DNA of 64,000 nt from Lentisphaerota bacterium (GTDB lineage Bacteria > Verrucomicrobiota > Lentisphaeria > Victivallales > Victivallaceae). A model generated the notes under the pieces. That model was not told the origin of the DNA, searched no databases, and saw only the letters and a program-made list of their open reading frames with translations. How positions within the stretch are numbered: the first letter of the stretch is position 1; each line of letters begins with the position of its first letter. Made by a program: the position numbers and the translations under genes. The stretch lies in NCBI GenBank assembly GCA_015061685.1, contig SUWD01000001.1, forward strand, positions 124,001 through 188,000. The letters are read 5' to 3'. Shown one piece after another: positions 35,657 through 44,457 of this stretch.

Positions 35657-37981
35657 TTATTTGTCAGCTTCGGCTTCTTCCGCCTTGTCAGCTTTTTCAT
35701 CCAGAGCTTCCAGTTTGGCTTTGTCCATCAGTGAAAGGTGGCCCTCTACCATACCGTTGTCCAGAGGATTGTTTTCACGACCGCCAAGGTCACGGAAAAG
35801 CCGCAGCAAATCCCGGGTCGCTCCGAATCCGAACCACACCGTAGTTACCGCCGCACAAATTGCCGGAACAATCATAAAGACGATCAGGAAGTAGTACCCC
35901 CACCACGCATTCGGCCAGCGGTAGATGAGGTTCCAGATCAATACGATCACCACCGAAATAACAAATTGGAAAATAAACGAGTAGGAAAACACCGTCCAGG
36001 CAATGATTTTGTCGCCTCGGGTATATTCCGGAGAAATACCGACAAGACGGGAAAGAACATTTTTGACACTCCATTTGAAAGGTGCAGGCTTCTTGACATC
36101 TTCCATGGCATATTTGCCGCGGTAAAGCATACGGTCAAGGTTGAAAGGCTCACGGCAGGTGAGTTTGGAAACCACCAGATACACAACCAGTGAAGTGACC
36201 ATCGCCAGGAAATAAAATTCATAGGAGTTGATGGGACACTTGAGAGGATTCATCTCCCAACGGATGATCGGATTGAAAGGACTGGAAACAGTTTCCAGGA
36301 AATTACCAACCGGCTCGACCCAGTTGTGACTGTCAAGGAAAGGATAAATGACCTTCGCCCAGCAGCGCTGCATGAATATACCGAAAAAGTTGATAAACAT
36401 GCCGCTGAGCAGACTGCTCCACGCTCCGGCAGAAGTACCGAAACGGCTGTAGAAACCAAAGAGGATCATCGGACCGCAGCCGCCCATCCACATGCCGTAC
36501 ATGATGTTGACGAACAAACTGATGTAGTCCAGCTGTGCCATAAAGTAACTGCCCAGCAGGAAGATCACACCCACCAGGATCGAAACAAATTTGATGTAGA
36601 AAATGTGCTTCTGCGGACTCAAAGTCTCATTTTTGTAGAAAGGAACGATACAATCCTGCACCAGCGTACTGCTGGCAGAGTAGATACGGCTGTCATCCGA
36701 AGAAAGAATGAACAGCACGATCATCATCGCAAAAAGTCCGATCAAGCCCGGAGGCAGAACATGACGCATCGTCGCCGGAAGCATCAACTGACGGAAAATC
36801 GTTTTGAATTGCTGTGTCTTGTAACTCGCTTCGCCGCCTTTGCCGAAGTGTTCCTGAGCTTTGTCAAAATAAACCTGATCCTGATTGACCTTCTGTGACG
36901 GGGGAGGATCGATACCGATACGGTGATGAAATTCAGGAATACTCTCCATCTTGCCGACAAATTCAGTTCTTTCCGCCGGATCAACGATCAACTCTTCGGA
37001 GATCTCCGTCGAAATGGCATTACGCACCTGGCGGGCATCCGTGGAATAATTGGTGTGGTTGAGCAGAGTTATGATCATTACAGAGAACAACACATAGCAG
37101 ACCGTGGAAAATGATCCTCTCCATGAACCGAGGATCGATCCCATTTTCGCCTCGTGGGCACTGATGGCGGCATTATTGGAACCGGTAACTCCGCTGGCAG
37201 CATGCAGGATCGTCGCCATAACAATCGTTATCAGCTGGAACAAGTTGAAATCCCGCAATTCATACACATCAAACGGATTGATGAAACTTTCTCCGGCAAC
37301 ACGGTCACTGATGACCGGAACGATCTCCTGAAGCCAGTCAAATTTGCACAGCACAAAGATGATAAATGTCAGCACCGTCGGGAAGAAAATGATTCCCTGG
37401 ATCGTATCGGTTATAACGATCGACAGCGTACCGCCGATGTAAATAAGCGTGATCGCCAGAAACAGCGTCAATGCCACAATAAGCAGAAAGGTCGGACACT
37501 GCCAGCCGAAAAGATTGAAGGTCTGCGGCAAGCCCAGATAGGAGATAAAAAAGCGTGCCGCAATCGCCGGCATGATGATATTCGCCATGATTTCCGCCAC
37601 TGAACGCAGAAAACAGGCAAAAATACGCAGACTGCGGTTGTAACGGATCTCAAGGAACTGCCCCAGACTCATCGCCCGGGTCTCACGGAAACGGTAAAGA
37701 CACCATCCGCTCAATACCACGATCGTACCCAGCGGCACAACAACGGCACTGTTCCAGAAGGTCATCGCAAAACCGGTACGGTAATGGGACTCAATGTAGG
37801 AAACCAAGCCGACCAGAGCCAACGCATTTGCCATATTGGCCGTGGAGATCACATAGCGGCGGCAGCAGCGGCCGGCAACCATATAATCCGATACTCCTTT
37901 GACGTACCTTGTAGAATAAAATCCCATGTACATCACGAATGCCAAAGGCACCAACATGATCAGCCAATCAATCCAACTCAT
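35657..37981 (-). CDS. Sodium:solute symporter family (SSS) transporter, long form (second copy)
   Basis: A 774-residue paralogue of the protein at 3017-5470, sharing GVSDYMVAGRCCRRYV, RFRETRAMSLGQFLEIRYN and LTCREPFNLDRMLYRGKY near the C-terminus. About 14-15 membrane helices are visible. Sodium-driven uptake is known for the family; the substrate is unknown. The enlarged loop (about residues 320-400) lacks the Cys pairs of the other copy. The tail is acidic (EKADKAEEAEADK). It stands alone, with its own promoter and TIR elements on both sides, so unlike the first copy its context gives no clue to the substrate. AAGGGGG precedes the ATG. Confidence 0.87.
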   Translation of the reverse strand: MSWIDWLIMLVPLAFVMYMGFYSTRYVKGVSDYMVAGRCCRRYVISTANMANALALVGLVSYIESHYRTGFAMTFWNSAVVVPLGTIVVLSGWCLYRFRETRAMSLGQFLEIRYNRSLRIFACFLRSVAEIMANIIMPAIAARFFISYLGLPQTFNLFGWQCPTFLLIVALTLFLAITLIYIGGTLSIVITDTIQGIIFFPTVLTFIIFVLCKFDWLQEIVPVISDRVAGESFINPFDVYELRDFNLFQLITIVMATILHAASGVTGSNNAAISAHEAKMGSILGSWRGSFSTVCYVLFSVMIITLLNHTNYSTDARQVRNAISTEISEELIVDPAERTEFVGKMESIPEFHHRIGIDPPPSQKVNQDQVYFDKAQEHFGKGGEASYKTQQFKTIFRQLMLPATMRHVLPPGLIGLFAMMIVLFILSSDDSRIYSASSTLVQDCIVPFYKNETLSPQKHIFYIKFVSILVGVIFLLGSYFMAQLDYISLFVNIMYGMWMGGCGPMILFGFYSRFGTSAGAWSSLLSGMFINFFGIFMQRCWAKVIYPFLDSHNWVEPVGNFLETVSSPFNPIIRWEMNPLKCPINSYEFYFLAMVTSLVVYLVVSKLTCREPFNLDRMLYRGKYAMEDVKKPAPFKWSVKNVLSRLVGISPEYTRGDKIIAWTVFSYSFIFQFVISVVIVLIWNLIYRWPNAWWGYYFLIVFMIVPAICAAVTTVWFGFGATRDLLRLFRDLGGRENNPLDNGMVEGHLSLMDKAKLEALDEKADKAEEAEADK

Positions 37982-38046
37982 CCAATCCCCCTTATTTTTG
38001 TTTAGGCTTTACTGCTTTTTGCAGCATTAATTAAAATTTCCGTATT

Positions 38047-38075
38047 ACAATAGCACCTGAAACAACTTTTTTCAA
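38047..38075 (-). promoter_or_regulatory. Promoter for the second symporter gene
   Basis: Minus strand: TTGAAA (38070-38075), 17-bp spacer, TATTGT (38047-38052), about 65 bp before the ATG. The leader contains a CTGC-TTTTT-GCAG hairpin. Confidence 0.55.
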
Positions 38076-38132
38076 CCTTTTTTAAAAAAAATTAATACAA
38101 AAAAGTCTATGGATTTTGTGATTTTTTGACAA

Positions 38133-38405
38133 TGTCCTGAATTTTGTGAAACCCGTAACAGAAGCTTATAAACATAACATTTTTGTTAACGTATAAAACA
38201 CATCACATAAGTTGTGATTTGTCAAACCGGCAAGCACGGGTTCGATCTAACCGGTGGATGCAGTGTGAGGCAAGGTCGCAGACAAATCAAGGCGGATGAG
38301 CAGGAGTGTACTAAACGTACATGACTGCGAAAACGTCCGCTGATTTGCCAAGAGATTGCCCGCAATGCACCACCGCAGGAAAGATTTTTTACAAAAAATG
38401 AGACA
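38133..38405 (-). mobile_element. TIR element copy D (273 bp, MITE-like, inverted)
   Basis: Opposite orientation to copies A-C; begins TGTCCTGAATTTTGTGAAA and ends TTTACAAAAAATGAGACA. Flanks are ACAA and ATAA, so the target duplication is imperfect. Its end is 11 bp past the priA stop at 38417. Confidence 0.85.
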
Positions 38406-38416
38406 ATAACGATTTT

Positions 38417-40645
38417 TTACATCAGATGCTGGGCATCGACATCCACCGCCACGGAAATTCCTGCCGGTACCGTGTGGTGCAGAGCCAGCACCCGGATCGC
38501 TTCCCGGATGGTTTTCAACCCATTGCCCCTGACGGTCATCAAATAGCGGTACTGGTTGCGGATCTTCTCCACCGGAGCCGGAGCCGGTGGCGTTATCCGC
38601 AGACGGTCATGCTTGTAAACAGCAAGTTTTTCTGCGAACTCTGCCGCATAAGCTGCTACAGCGGATTCATTTTCGCCCTTGAAAAATATAGCGATCAGCC
38701 GGGTGAATGGTGGATAATCCAGCATCTCCCGGAATTCAAGATCAAATTTGGAGAATCCGTCAAAATCCAGATCCGCCGCAAAACGGATAACATCACTGTC
38801 TTTGGTCGTCTGGAAGATCACTTCACCGCGTTTGTCCCCCCTGCCTGCCCGCCCGGCAACCTGCGTGAGCATCTGAAATGTCCTCTCCTGCGCCCGGAAA
38901 TCCGGCATCGACAAGCCCAGATCTGCATTGACCACCCCCACCAGTGTCACCCCCGGAAAGTGCAAACCTTTGGCGATCATCTGCGTACCGATCAGTATGT
39001 CCAGTTTGCCGCGGCGGAATTTGTCCAGCACAACTTCATAATCATCCGCTGAACGCATCATATCTGAATCCATCCTGCCGATCCTCGCCCCGGAAAATAT
39101 CCCTCTGGCACAACTTTCAAGCTTTTCCGTGCCGCTTCCGAAATAACGTATCTCCTGAAAACCGCACTCCGGACAAGCCGGAGGAGCCGGAACAACTCCG
39201 CCGCAGAGATGACAGCTTAAAATTTCCCGGCTGCGACTGTAAGTGTAGTTGTAATTTACCGAACACTCCGGACAGCGTGCCTCGTAACCGCACTGGGGAC
39301 AGCACAAACTGCGGGCGTAACCGCGGCGGTTGAGAAAGAGTATCGCCTGTTCGCCACGCTCCAGACGTTCTTCAACGGCGTGGATAAGCACCGGAGAGAG
39401 CAGATTGCTCATCCCGGCTTCCGGAGCCGGATCAAGGCGGCGGTCAACGATCCGGATCAATGGAGCAGGCTTGTTATCCACCTGTACCGCCATGCGGCAG
39501 AGCAGAAATTTCCCCTGCCGGGCATTGTAAAGAGATTCCGCTGACGGCGTTGCCGATCCCAAAATCACACCGGCATTCTCCAGTTTGCCCCGCATCACCG
39601 CCACATCTCTGGCATGGTAACGGGGGGATTCAGACTGCTTGTAACTGCTGTCATGCTCCTCATCGACCACGATCAAGCCCAGATTGTTGAATGGAGCAAA
39701 AAGTGCCGATCTCGCCCCGATGGCGATCTGAACTTTGCCGGAATTGATCCGGTTCCACTCATCAAAACGCTCCCGGTCGGTCAAACGGCTGTGCAATACG
39801 CTTAATTTATCCCCGAATCTGGCCCGGAAACGGCGTACCGTCTGGGGAGTAAGAGAAATTTCCGGAACCAGCACGATCGCCGATCTGCCCCGTTCAAGGA
39901 CTTTGGCGATCGCCTGCAGATACACCTCGGTTTTTCCGCTGTTGGTCGTACCGTAAAGCAGCTGCACATGCGAAGATGTTTTCCCGTCAAGTATTTGCGA
40001 AATCTGTTCCAGAGCCTTTTCCTGATCCGGCGACGGGGGCAATGGGGCAGACGGCAAAGTTTCGATGCGGTTGTCAAATTCATCCGGCATCGCCTCCTCC
40101 CGGCAGGCGATCAATCCGGCTTTGCAGAGAGCATCAAATGCCGATGCTGAATAATCTGTTTCCGTGGAAAATTCCGCCCGGGGCCCTTCGCCTTTACGCA
40201 GCATCATCTGCAGAACCAGCACTCTCTTTTCCAGACGGCTGTTCCCCTTATTTTCAATGATGTATTTTTCAGCGGCACTTTTGTCTGCAAGAAAGAAGCA
40301 GCGGTACTTTTTCTCCTTGACTTTGCCGCTGCGGACGGCGGCAGGAAGCAGTGTCCGGATGGCATGTTCCTGCGTGGCACAGTAATATCCGGCGATCCAG
40401 CGGCCCAGAGCGATAAGCTGTTCCGGTATGGCGGGGCGGTCGGAAGCAATACCGTTGAGTGCCTTGAGTTTGGCAGGATCATACGAACTGTTTTCTGCCA
40501 TACTCAAAACATAACCGGTGCGGCAACTCCTGCCGAATGGCACACTTACCGCACTGCCCGGACGCAATTTATCCTGCAATTCTTCCGGGACCAGATAATC
40601 AAATTCCCGGTCAAGTGAGATATCAGTAATGACCTTGGCGATCAT
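38417..40645 (-). CDS. priA: Primosomal protein N' (replication restart helicase)
   Basis: A 742-residue superfamily 2 helicase that reloads the replisome at stalled forks. Residues 1-100 form the DNA-binding domain (VITDISLDREFDYLVPEE). Walker A is LLYGTTNSGKTEVYL (near 233), Walker B DEEHDSSYKQSESPRYHARD (near 328), and the zinc region has CPQCGYEARCPECS and CHLCGG...CPECG (about 452-495). GTQMIAKGLHFPGVTLVGVVNAD is a further family signature. The ATG at 40645 gives the standard start; an upstream extension overlaps the preceding small gene. It is the last gene of the nadC-ruvA-(80 aa)-priA operon. Confidence 0.95.
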   Translation of the reverse strand: MIAKVITDISLDREFDYLVPEELQDKLRPGSAVSVPFGRSCRTGYVLSMAENSSYDPAKLKALNGIASDRPAIPEQLIALGRWIAGYYCATQEHAIRTLLPAAVRSGKVKEKKYRCFFLADKSAAEKYIIENKGNSRLEKRVLVLQMMLRKGEGPRAEFSTETDYSASAFDALCKAGLIACREEAMPDEFDNRIETLPSAPLPPSPDQEKALEQISQILDGKTSSHVQLLYGTTNSGKTEVYLQAIAKVLERGRSAIVLVPEISLTPQTVRRFRARFGDKLSVLHSRLTDRERFDEWNRINSGKVQIAIGARSALFAPFNNLGLIVVDEEHDSSYKQSESPRYHARDVAVMRGKLENAGVILGSATPSAESLYNARQGKFLLCRMAVQVDNKPAPLIRIVDRRLDPAPEAGMSNLLSPVLIHAVEERLERGEQAILFLNRRGYARSLCCPQCGYEARCPECSVNYNYTYSRSREILSCHLCGGVVPAPPACPECGFQEIRYFGSGTEKLESCARGIFSGARIGRMDSDMMRSADDYEVVLDKFRRGKLDILIGTQMIAKGLHFPGVTLVGVVNADLGLSMPDFRAQERTFQMLTQVAGRAGRGDKRGEVIFQTTKDSDVIRFAADLDFDGFSKFDLEFREMLDYPPFTRLIAIFFKGENESAVAAYAAEFAEKLAVYKHDRLRITPPAPAPVEKIRNQYRYLMTVRGNGLKTIREAIRVLALHHTVPAGISVAVDVDAQHLM

Positions 40646-40652
40646 AGGATGG

Positions 40653-40895
40653 TCACTTTTCTCTGGCTTCCTGCATGAGATCGTGGAATTCCTCTCCGGA
40701 CAATTCAGCAAGATGTTTGCCTTTGCGGGCAAGTTTTTCGTTGAATTTTATCACTGTTTCGGTCATTCTCTCATGGGTCTCCTCCGAACCTCCGGCAAGA
40801 TAGAAATTATCCCCTTTGGTGATCCTTTTATGACCGTCCTGATTATCCAGCCCCACGCCCAGGAGCATGGCTTGCCGGTCAGCATCATTGATCAT
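40653..40895 (-). CDS. Small conserved-looking protein of unknown function
   Basis: An 80-residue charged protein, MINDADRQAMLLGVGLDN at the start and LAELSGEEFHDLMQEAREK at the end, with a predicted long helix in between. It has no membrane segment or Cys pair. AAGGAG lies upstream of the ATG. It is 7 bp from the priA start and 16 bp from the ruvA stop, so it is embedded in the operon and likely real. A link to DNA repair or replication restart is suggested only by position. Confidence 0.65.
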   Translation of the reverse strand: MINDADRQAMLLGVGLDNQDGHKRITKGDNFYLAGGSEETHERMTETVIKFNEKLARKGKHLAELSGEEFHDLMQEAREK

Positions 40896-40911
40896 AAAGC
40901 TCGTCTCCTTA

Positions 40912-41502
40912 TCAAAAATTAAGTTTCAGCAATGCAGTACGGATGAGATTTTCAACAGTACACTCTTTTTCCGGCAATTCAGCGAGCAGGGCATTGACGG
41001 TCTTGTTGACCGCATCCTTGCGGAAACCAAGCTGTTCCAGTGCTGCACAGGCATCAGCTGCGGCACTGCCGGAAACCGGAGGTGCCGCTGCCGGATCAAT
41101 ACCGGCAAGTTTGCCTTTCAACTCCACGATCAATCTTTCGGCAGTGCGTTTGCCGACTCCGTTGATCCGGGATAAAGACTTCACATCCCCGGAAGATACC
41201 GCCGCACAGAAAGAGGATGCCGGCATGGCACTTAAAACATTCAACGCCAGTTTGCCGCCGACTCCGGAAACATTGATGAGCTGCTGAAAAAGCTGTTTCT
41301 CATCTTTCCCGGCAAAGCCGAAAAGCGTAATGGCATCCTCCCGCACCGCAGTATGGATATAAAGAGTGATATTCTCATTTTCCAAGGGCAGTTTGTCAAA
41401 GGTTGACAGCGGTATAAGCACCTCATAACCGACACCGTTGACGTCAATAAGACAACTGGAGAAATCCTTTTCAACCACTCTGCCGGAGAGCATTCCGATC
41501 AT
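40912..41502 (-). CDS. ruvA: Holliday junction branch migration protein RuvA
   Basis: A 196-residue DNA-binding subunit that forms tetramers on four-way junctions and loads the RuvB motor. It has the OB-fold start MIGMLSGRVVEKDFSSCLIDVNGVGYEV, two helix-hairpin-helix motifs (LINVSGVGGKLALNVLS and LSRINGVGKRTAERLIVELKGK) and the C-terminal RuvB-binding domain (ACAALEQLGFRKDAVNKTV). The ATG at 41502 overlaps the nadC stop as ATGA, with GAGG 7 bp upstream; a GTG two codons earlier is less likely. ruvB and ruvC are not adjacent. Confidence 0.96.
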   Translation of the reverse strand: MIGMLSGRVVEKDFSSCLIDVNGVGYEVLIPLSTFDKLPLENENITLYIHTAVREDAITLFGFAGKDEKQLFQQLINVSGVGGKLALNVLSAMPASSFCAAVSSGDVKSLSRINGVGKRTAERLIVELKGKLAGIDPAAAPPVSGSAAADACAALEQLGFRKDAVNKTVNALLAELPEKECTVENLIRTALLKLNF

Positions 41503-42374
41503 CGGCACACCTCAATATCCAGCGAAATATCCATGGAACGCACCGAATGGGTCAACGCTCCGGAAGATACGAAATCCACTCCGATCTGACCGATAGATGC
41601 CAGACGTTTCAAGGTGATGCCGCCGGAAGCTTCCAGTTTCGCCCGTCCGGCATTGATGGCAACGGCCTTTTTCATCTCCTCATTGGACATGTTGTCCAGC
41701 ATGATGTGTTCCACACCGCAGTTGGCGGCTTCAGCGACTTCATCAAGGGTGTCTGCTTCGACCTCGATCTCCAGCTGCGGATAGGCGGCACGGGCACGAT
41801 CCACCGCCCGGGTAATGGCTCCATCACCCTCGATAGCGGCAAGTTCCCGGTGGTTGTCTTTGATCATGATGCGGTCATACAGACCGATACGGTGATTTCC
41901 GGCACCGCCGACGGCGACTGCATATTTTTCCAGATTGCGGTAACCGGGGGTGGTTTTGCGGGTATCAAGGACGATGCAGGAAGTGCCTTCCAATTCCCTT
42001 GCATAGATCCGGGACATGGTGGCAACTCCGCAAAGACGCTGGATGAAATTCAATGCGGTACGTTCACCGGTGAGGATAGACCGTGCCGAACCGCTGATAA
42101 CTGCCAGTTTCTCGCCTCTGACGCAGAGATCACCATCGGATTTCAAGGCGGTAAATTCCAATTCCGGGTCGATGGTTTTGAAAACCTTTTCCGCCACGCC
42201 GATACCGGCAAGCACCATTTCATCCTCTTTGCAGAGCAATATTGCCTGTGCCCGGGCATTTTCCGGCACACATGCCGTGGTGGTGGTATCTCCGAGGTCA
42301 CCGAGATCCTCGCTGAGAGCCAGATCGATCAAAGTTTCCACACGTTTCCAGTCGATTGCGGGTAAATTTTTCAT
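41499..42374 (-). CDS. nadC: Nicotinate-nucleotide pyrophosphorylase (carboxylating)
   Basis: A 291-residue enzyme making nicotinate mononucleotide from quinolinate and PRPP in NAD synthesis. Family motifs are ALSEDLGDLGDTTT, GERTALNFIQRLCGVAT, LDTRKTTPGYRNLEKYAVAVGGAGNHRIGL, MIKDNH and EVEADTLDEV..EHIMLDNMS, followed by LEASGGI. Length is normal. The ATG at 42374 follows GGAGAAG; the longer frame upstream is low-complexity and lacks a ribosome site. It opens the operon with ruvA, the 80-aa gene and priA. Confidence 0.96.
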   Translation of the reverse strand: MKNLPAIDWKRVETLIDLALSEDLGDLGDTTTTACVPENARAQAILLCKEDEMVLAGIGVAEKVFKTIDPELEFTALKSDGDLCVRGEKLAVISGSARSILTGERTALNFIQRLCGVATMSRIYARELEGTSCIVLDTRKTTPGYRNLEKYAVAVGGAGNHRIGLYDRIMIKDNHRELAAIEGDGAITRAVDRARAAYPQLEIEVEADTLDEVAEAANCGVEHIMLDNMSNEEMKKAVAINAGRAKLEASGGITLKRLASIGQIGVDFVSSGALTHSVRSMDISLDIEVCR

Positions 42375-42466
42375 TTCAGACTTCTCCGGTATTAAAATGT
42401 TATTGGTATTTACAATATTTTTTCTTTTTTTACTTTGCCATGTACCATGCAGCCTCCCGCTCAACT

Positions 42467-42488
42467 GTCATGCAAAAGTTTGCATAAC
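42467..42488. repeat. Hairpin GTCATGCAAA/TTTGCATAAC
   Basis: One-mismatch relative of the perfect hairpin at 21691-21712, followed by ACGGAGGGCGA and a T-run. Located upstream of nadC, next to TIR element E. Confidence 0.6.
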
Positions 42489-42533
42489 ACCGCTGTACGA
42501 CGGAGGGCGAAATTTTTTACTTTTTATTGATAA

Positions 42534-42805
42534 AGTCCCAAATTTTGTGAAATCCGTAACAGGAGCTTATAAACAAACATTTTTGTTAACGTATAAAACA
42601 TGTCACATAAGTTGTGATTTGTCAACCCGGCAAACACGGGTTTGATCCAACCGGTGGATGCAGTGTGAGGCAAGGTCGCAGGCATTTCAAGGCGGATGAG
42701 CAGGAGTGTACTAAACGTACATGACTGCGAAAACATCCGCAGATTTGCCAAGAGATTGCCCGCAATGCACCACCGCAGGAAAGATTTTTCACAAAAAATG
42801 AGACA
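42534..42805 (-). mobile_element. TIR element copy E (272 bp, MITE-like, inverted)
   Basis: Same orientation as copy D. ATAA flanks both sides (42530-42533 and 42806-42809), equal to TTAT on the other strand. Its end is 8 bp past the stop of the gene at 42814. The first base of the outer end is changed (AGTCCC instead of TGTCCC). Confidence 0.85.
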
Positions 42806-42813
42806 ATAACTTT

Positions 42814-43647
42814 TTATTTTTCTGTTTCTCCCTCTATGGCTCCGGAACAAAACGGATAAGGGAAGCTGTCAAAAACATGCTCACTCTCATCCCCGGTCAA
42901 TGCCTGGGTTATACTCATAACATAGCGGTAACTGTCACTGTTTACCGCACAGGAGAGCAAAGTCACCGCCAGATAACGCAGCAGATCCTGTCTCGTCCAG
43001 AACTCCGCTTTGCCGTCAAACTCCGTCAGAGTCCATGCTCCGTTACCGGAAAGCAGCTCTTTTTTCTCCGTATCCAACAATCCGAATCGTCCGTTTACCC
43101 GGACTATTCTGAATCTTTCCTCATCTGCCAGCAGTGCATGATTCACCCCCATAAGCAACGAAGTTGCTCCGCAATGCTGGTAAAGTACCGTGCCGATGCA
43201 GAAAATTTCCGGCCGGATAGTCGTTTCATTCTCCGGCAGAAAAAGATTTTTCCGCATAAACAATTCCACATCTTCCAGCGAATCAAAAACGAACTTTTCC
43301 GCTGTATGCAGGAAATTCACCACTTCTTCAGCGACTTCATCACTCTGATCCTTGTCATACCAGAGCAAATGCAGTGCAGTAAGAGCAGAGAAAAATCCTC
43401 CGCCATCCAGTTCCGTCTCATTCAACGCCGCAAAAAACCCCCGGCGGCGGTAACGCATGGCTATCGCATTTTGCAGCAAATGTGCCCGACGGCGTACCAG
43501 CGGATCGGGATTCTCCTGCAGCAATGCCGGCAATTCACCCAATTCATCCTCATGTGCCAGCAATTGAGCCATGATATTGACCGCCACTTCTTCATCCCGG
43601 TCATCAAGCATGGCGGCAAGCTGCATTATCTCCGGCGGGAATGTCAT
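42814..43647 (-). CDS. SirB1/transglutaminase-like protein (tentative)
   Basis: A 277-residue soluble protein. The N-terminal third is helical (VAVNIMAQLLAHEDELGELPALLQENPDPLVRRRAHLLQNAIAMR) and reads like HEAT-type or SirB1 N-terminal helices. The middle ICIGTVLYQHCGATSLLMGVNHALL resembles the SirB1 region in which a reduced transglutaminase fold is found, though I see no clear Cys-His-Asp triad. Function unknown. Its start overlaps the stop of the DnaQ-like gene by 4 bp (ATGA), so the two are translationally coupled; a TIR element follows 8 bp after the stop. Confidence 0.5.
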   Translation of the reverse strand: MTFPPEIMQLAAMLDDRDEEVAVNIMAQLLAHEDELGELPALLQENPDPLVRRRAHLLQNAIAMRYRRRGFFAALNETELDGGGFFSALTALHLLWYDKDQSDEVAEEVVNFLHTAEKFVFDSLEDVELFMRKNLFLPENETTIRPEIFCIGTVLYQHCGATSLLMGVNHALLADEERFRIVRVNGRFGLLDTEKKELLSGNGAWTLTEFDGKAEFWTRQDLLRYLAVTLLSCAVNSDSYRYVMSITQALTGDESEHVFDSFPYPFCSGAIEGETEK

Positions 43648-44432
43648 GCTTTCTTACGCTCCGGGAAAACCCCGATCAATGCTTTCTCCGCAATCGAACG
43701 CACATCGTCAGGGAAGTCACTCTTGATTATCCAACGGAGAAATCCGGGTTCATTCTCCGCCACATCCCGCAAAGTCCTGCCGGCATATTTGCCGAAATTG
43801 ACCACCACTTCATCACCATTCCACTTAAACCGGCGGTTGCGGTCAACTGCATCCGGGTCGGTAACATCGGAAAAATCCGCCAGTCCGGCGGCATCCCGGG
43901 GCAATTCCGGGTGCTTTGCCAACTGTCCGAGCAATACTTCAAAGGTCGCCGCCGTATCGGCAGCCGCACCGTGGGCCCCCTCCAATTCCTTGCCGCAGAA
44001 AAATTTGTACGCCGCCGTCAATGTCCGGGGATAAAGTTTGCAGAAAATATTGTAGATATCCACGATTTTACGGGAGGAGGTGTCAAATTCCAGCCCCGCC
44101 CGTTTGAATTCATTTTCCAGGAGCGGCACATCAAAGCCGGAAATGTTGTAACCGGCAAGATCACAGTCAGCAAGATAACTTAAAAGTTTCTCCGCAATAT
44201 CAGCAAATAAAGGACAATCCGCCACATCCGCATCGGTTATACCGTGGATCGCCGTCGCTCCCGGCGGGATCGGCATTCCCGGATTGAGCCGCCGCACCGT
44301 GGTACGGCTGCTGCCGTCAGGCATGATCTTCATAACAGCGATCTCCACGATCCGGTCACGCTGCGGCACGACACCGGTACTTTCAATATCAAAAACCGCC
44401 AGCGGACGGGTCAACTGCAAAGATTCCAACAT
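43644..44432 (-). CDS. DnaQ-family 3'-5' exonuclease
   Basis: A 262-residue DEDDh exonuclease. Exo I is PLAVFDIESTGVVPQRDRIVEIA (Asp and Glu near residues 15-17), Exo II is YNISGFDVPLLENEF (Asp near 100), and Exo III is EGAHGAAADTAATFEVL (His about 153, Asp about 158). It resembles DNA polymerase III epsilon and similar stand-alone exonucleases; a C-terminal 80-residue extension ends with FNFGKYAGRTLRDVAENEPGFLRWII, the DUF3820-like putative nucleic-acid-binding tail seen in some relatives. GGGAG precedes the ATG and it starts 25 bp after the esterase gene. Confidence 0.9.
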   Translation of the reverse strand: MLESLQLTRPLAVFDIESTGVVPQRDRIVEIAVMKIMPDGSSRTTVRRLNPGMPIPPGATAIHGITDADVADCPLFADIAEKLLSYLADCDLAGYNISGFDVPLLENEFKRAGLEFDTSSRKIVDIYNIFCKLYPRTLTAAYKFFCGKELEGAHGAAADTAATFEVLLGQLAKHPELPRDAAGLADFSDVTDPDAVDRNRRFKWNGDEVVVNFGKYAGRTLRDVAENEPGFLRWIIKSDFPDDVRSIAEKALIGVFPERKKA

Positions 44433-44457
44433 AACAAAACTCCCTGATAAAATATTT

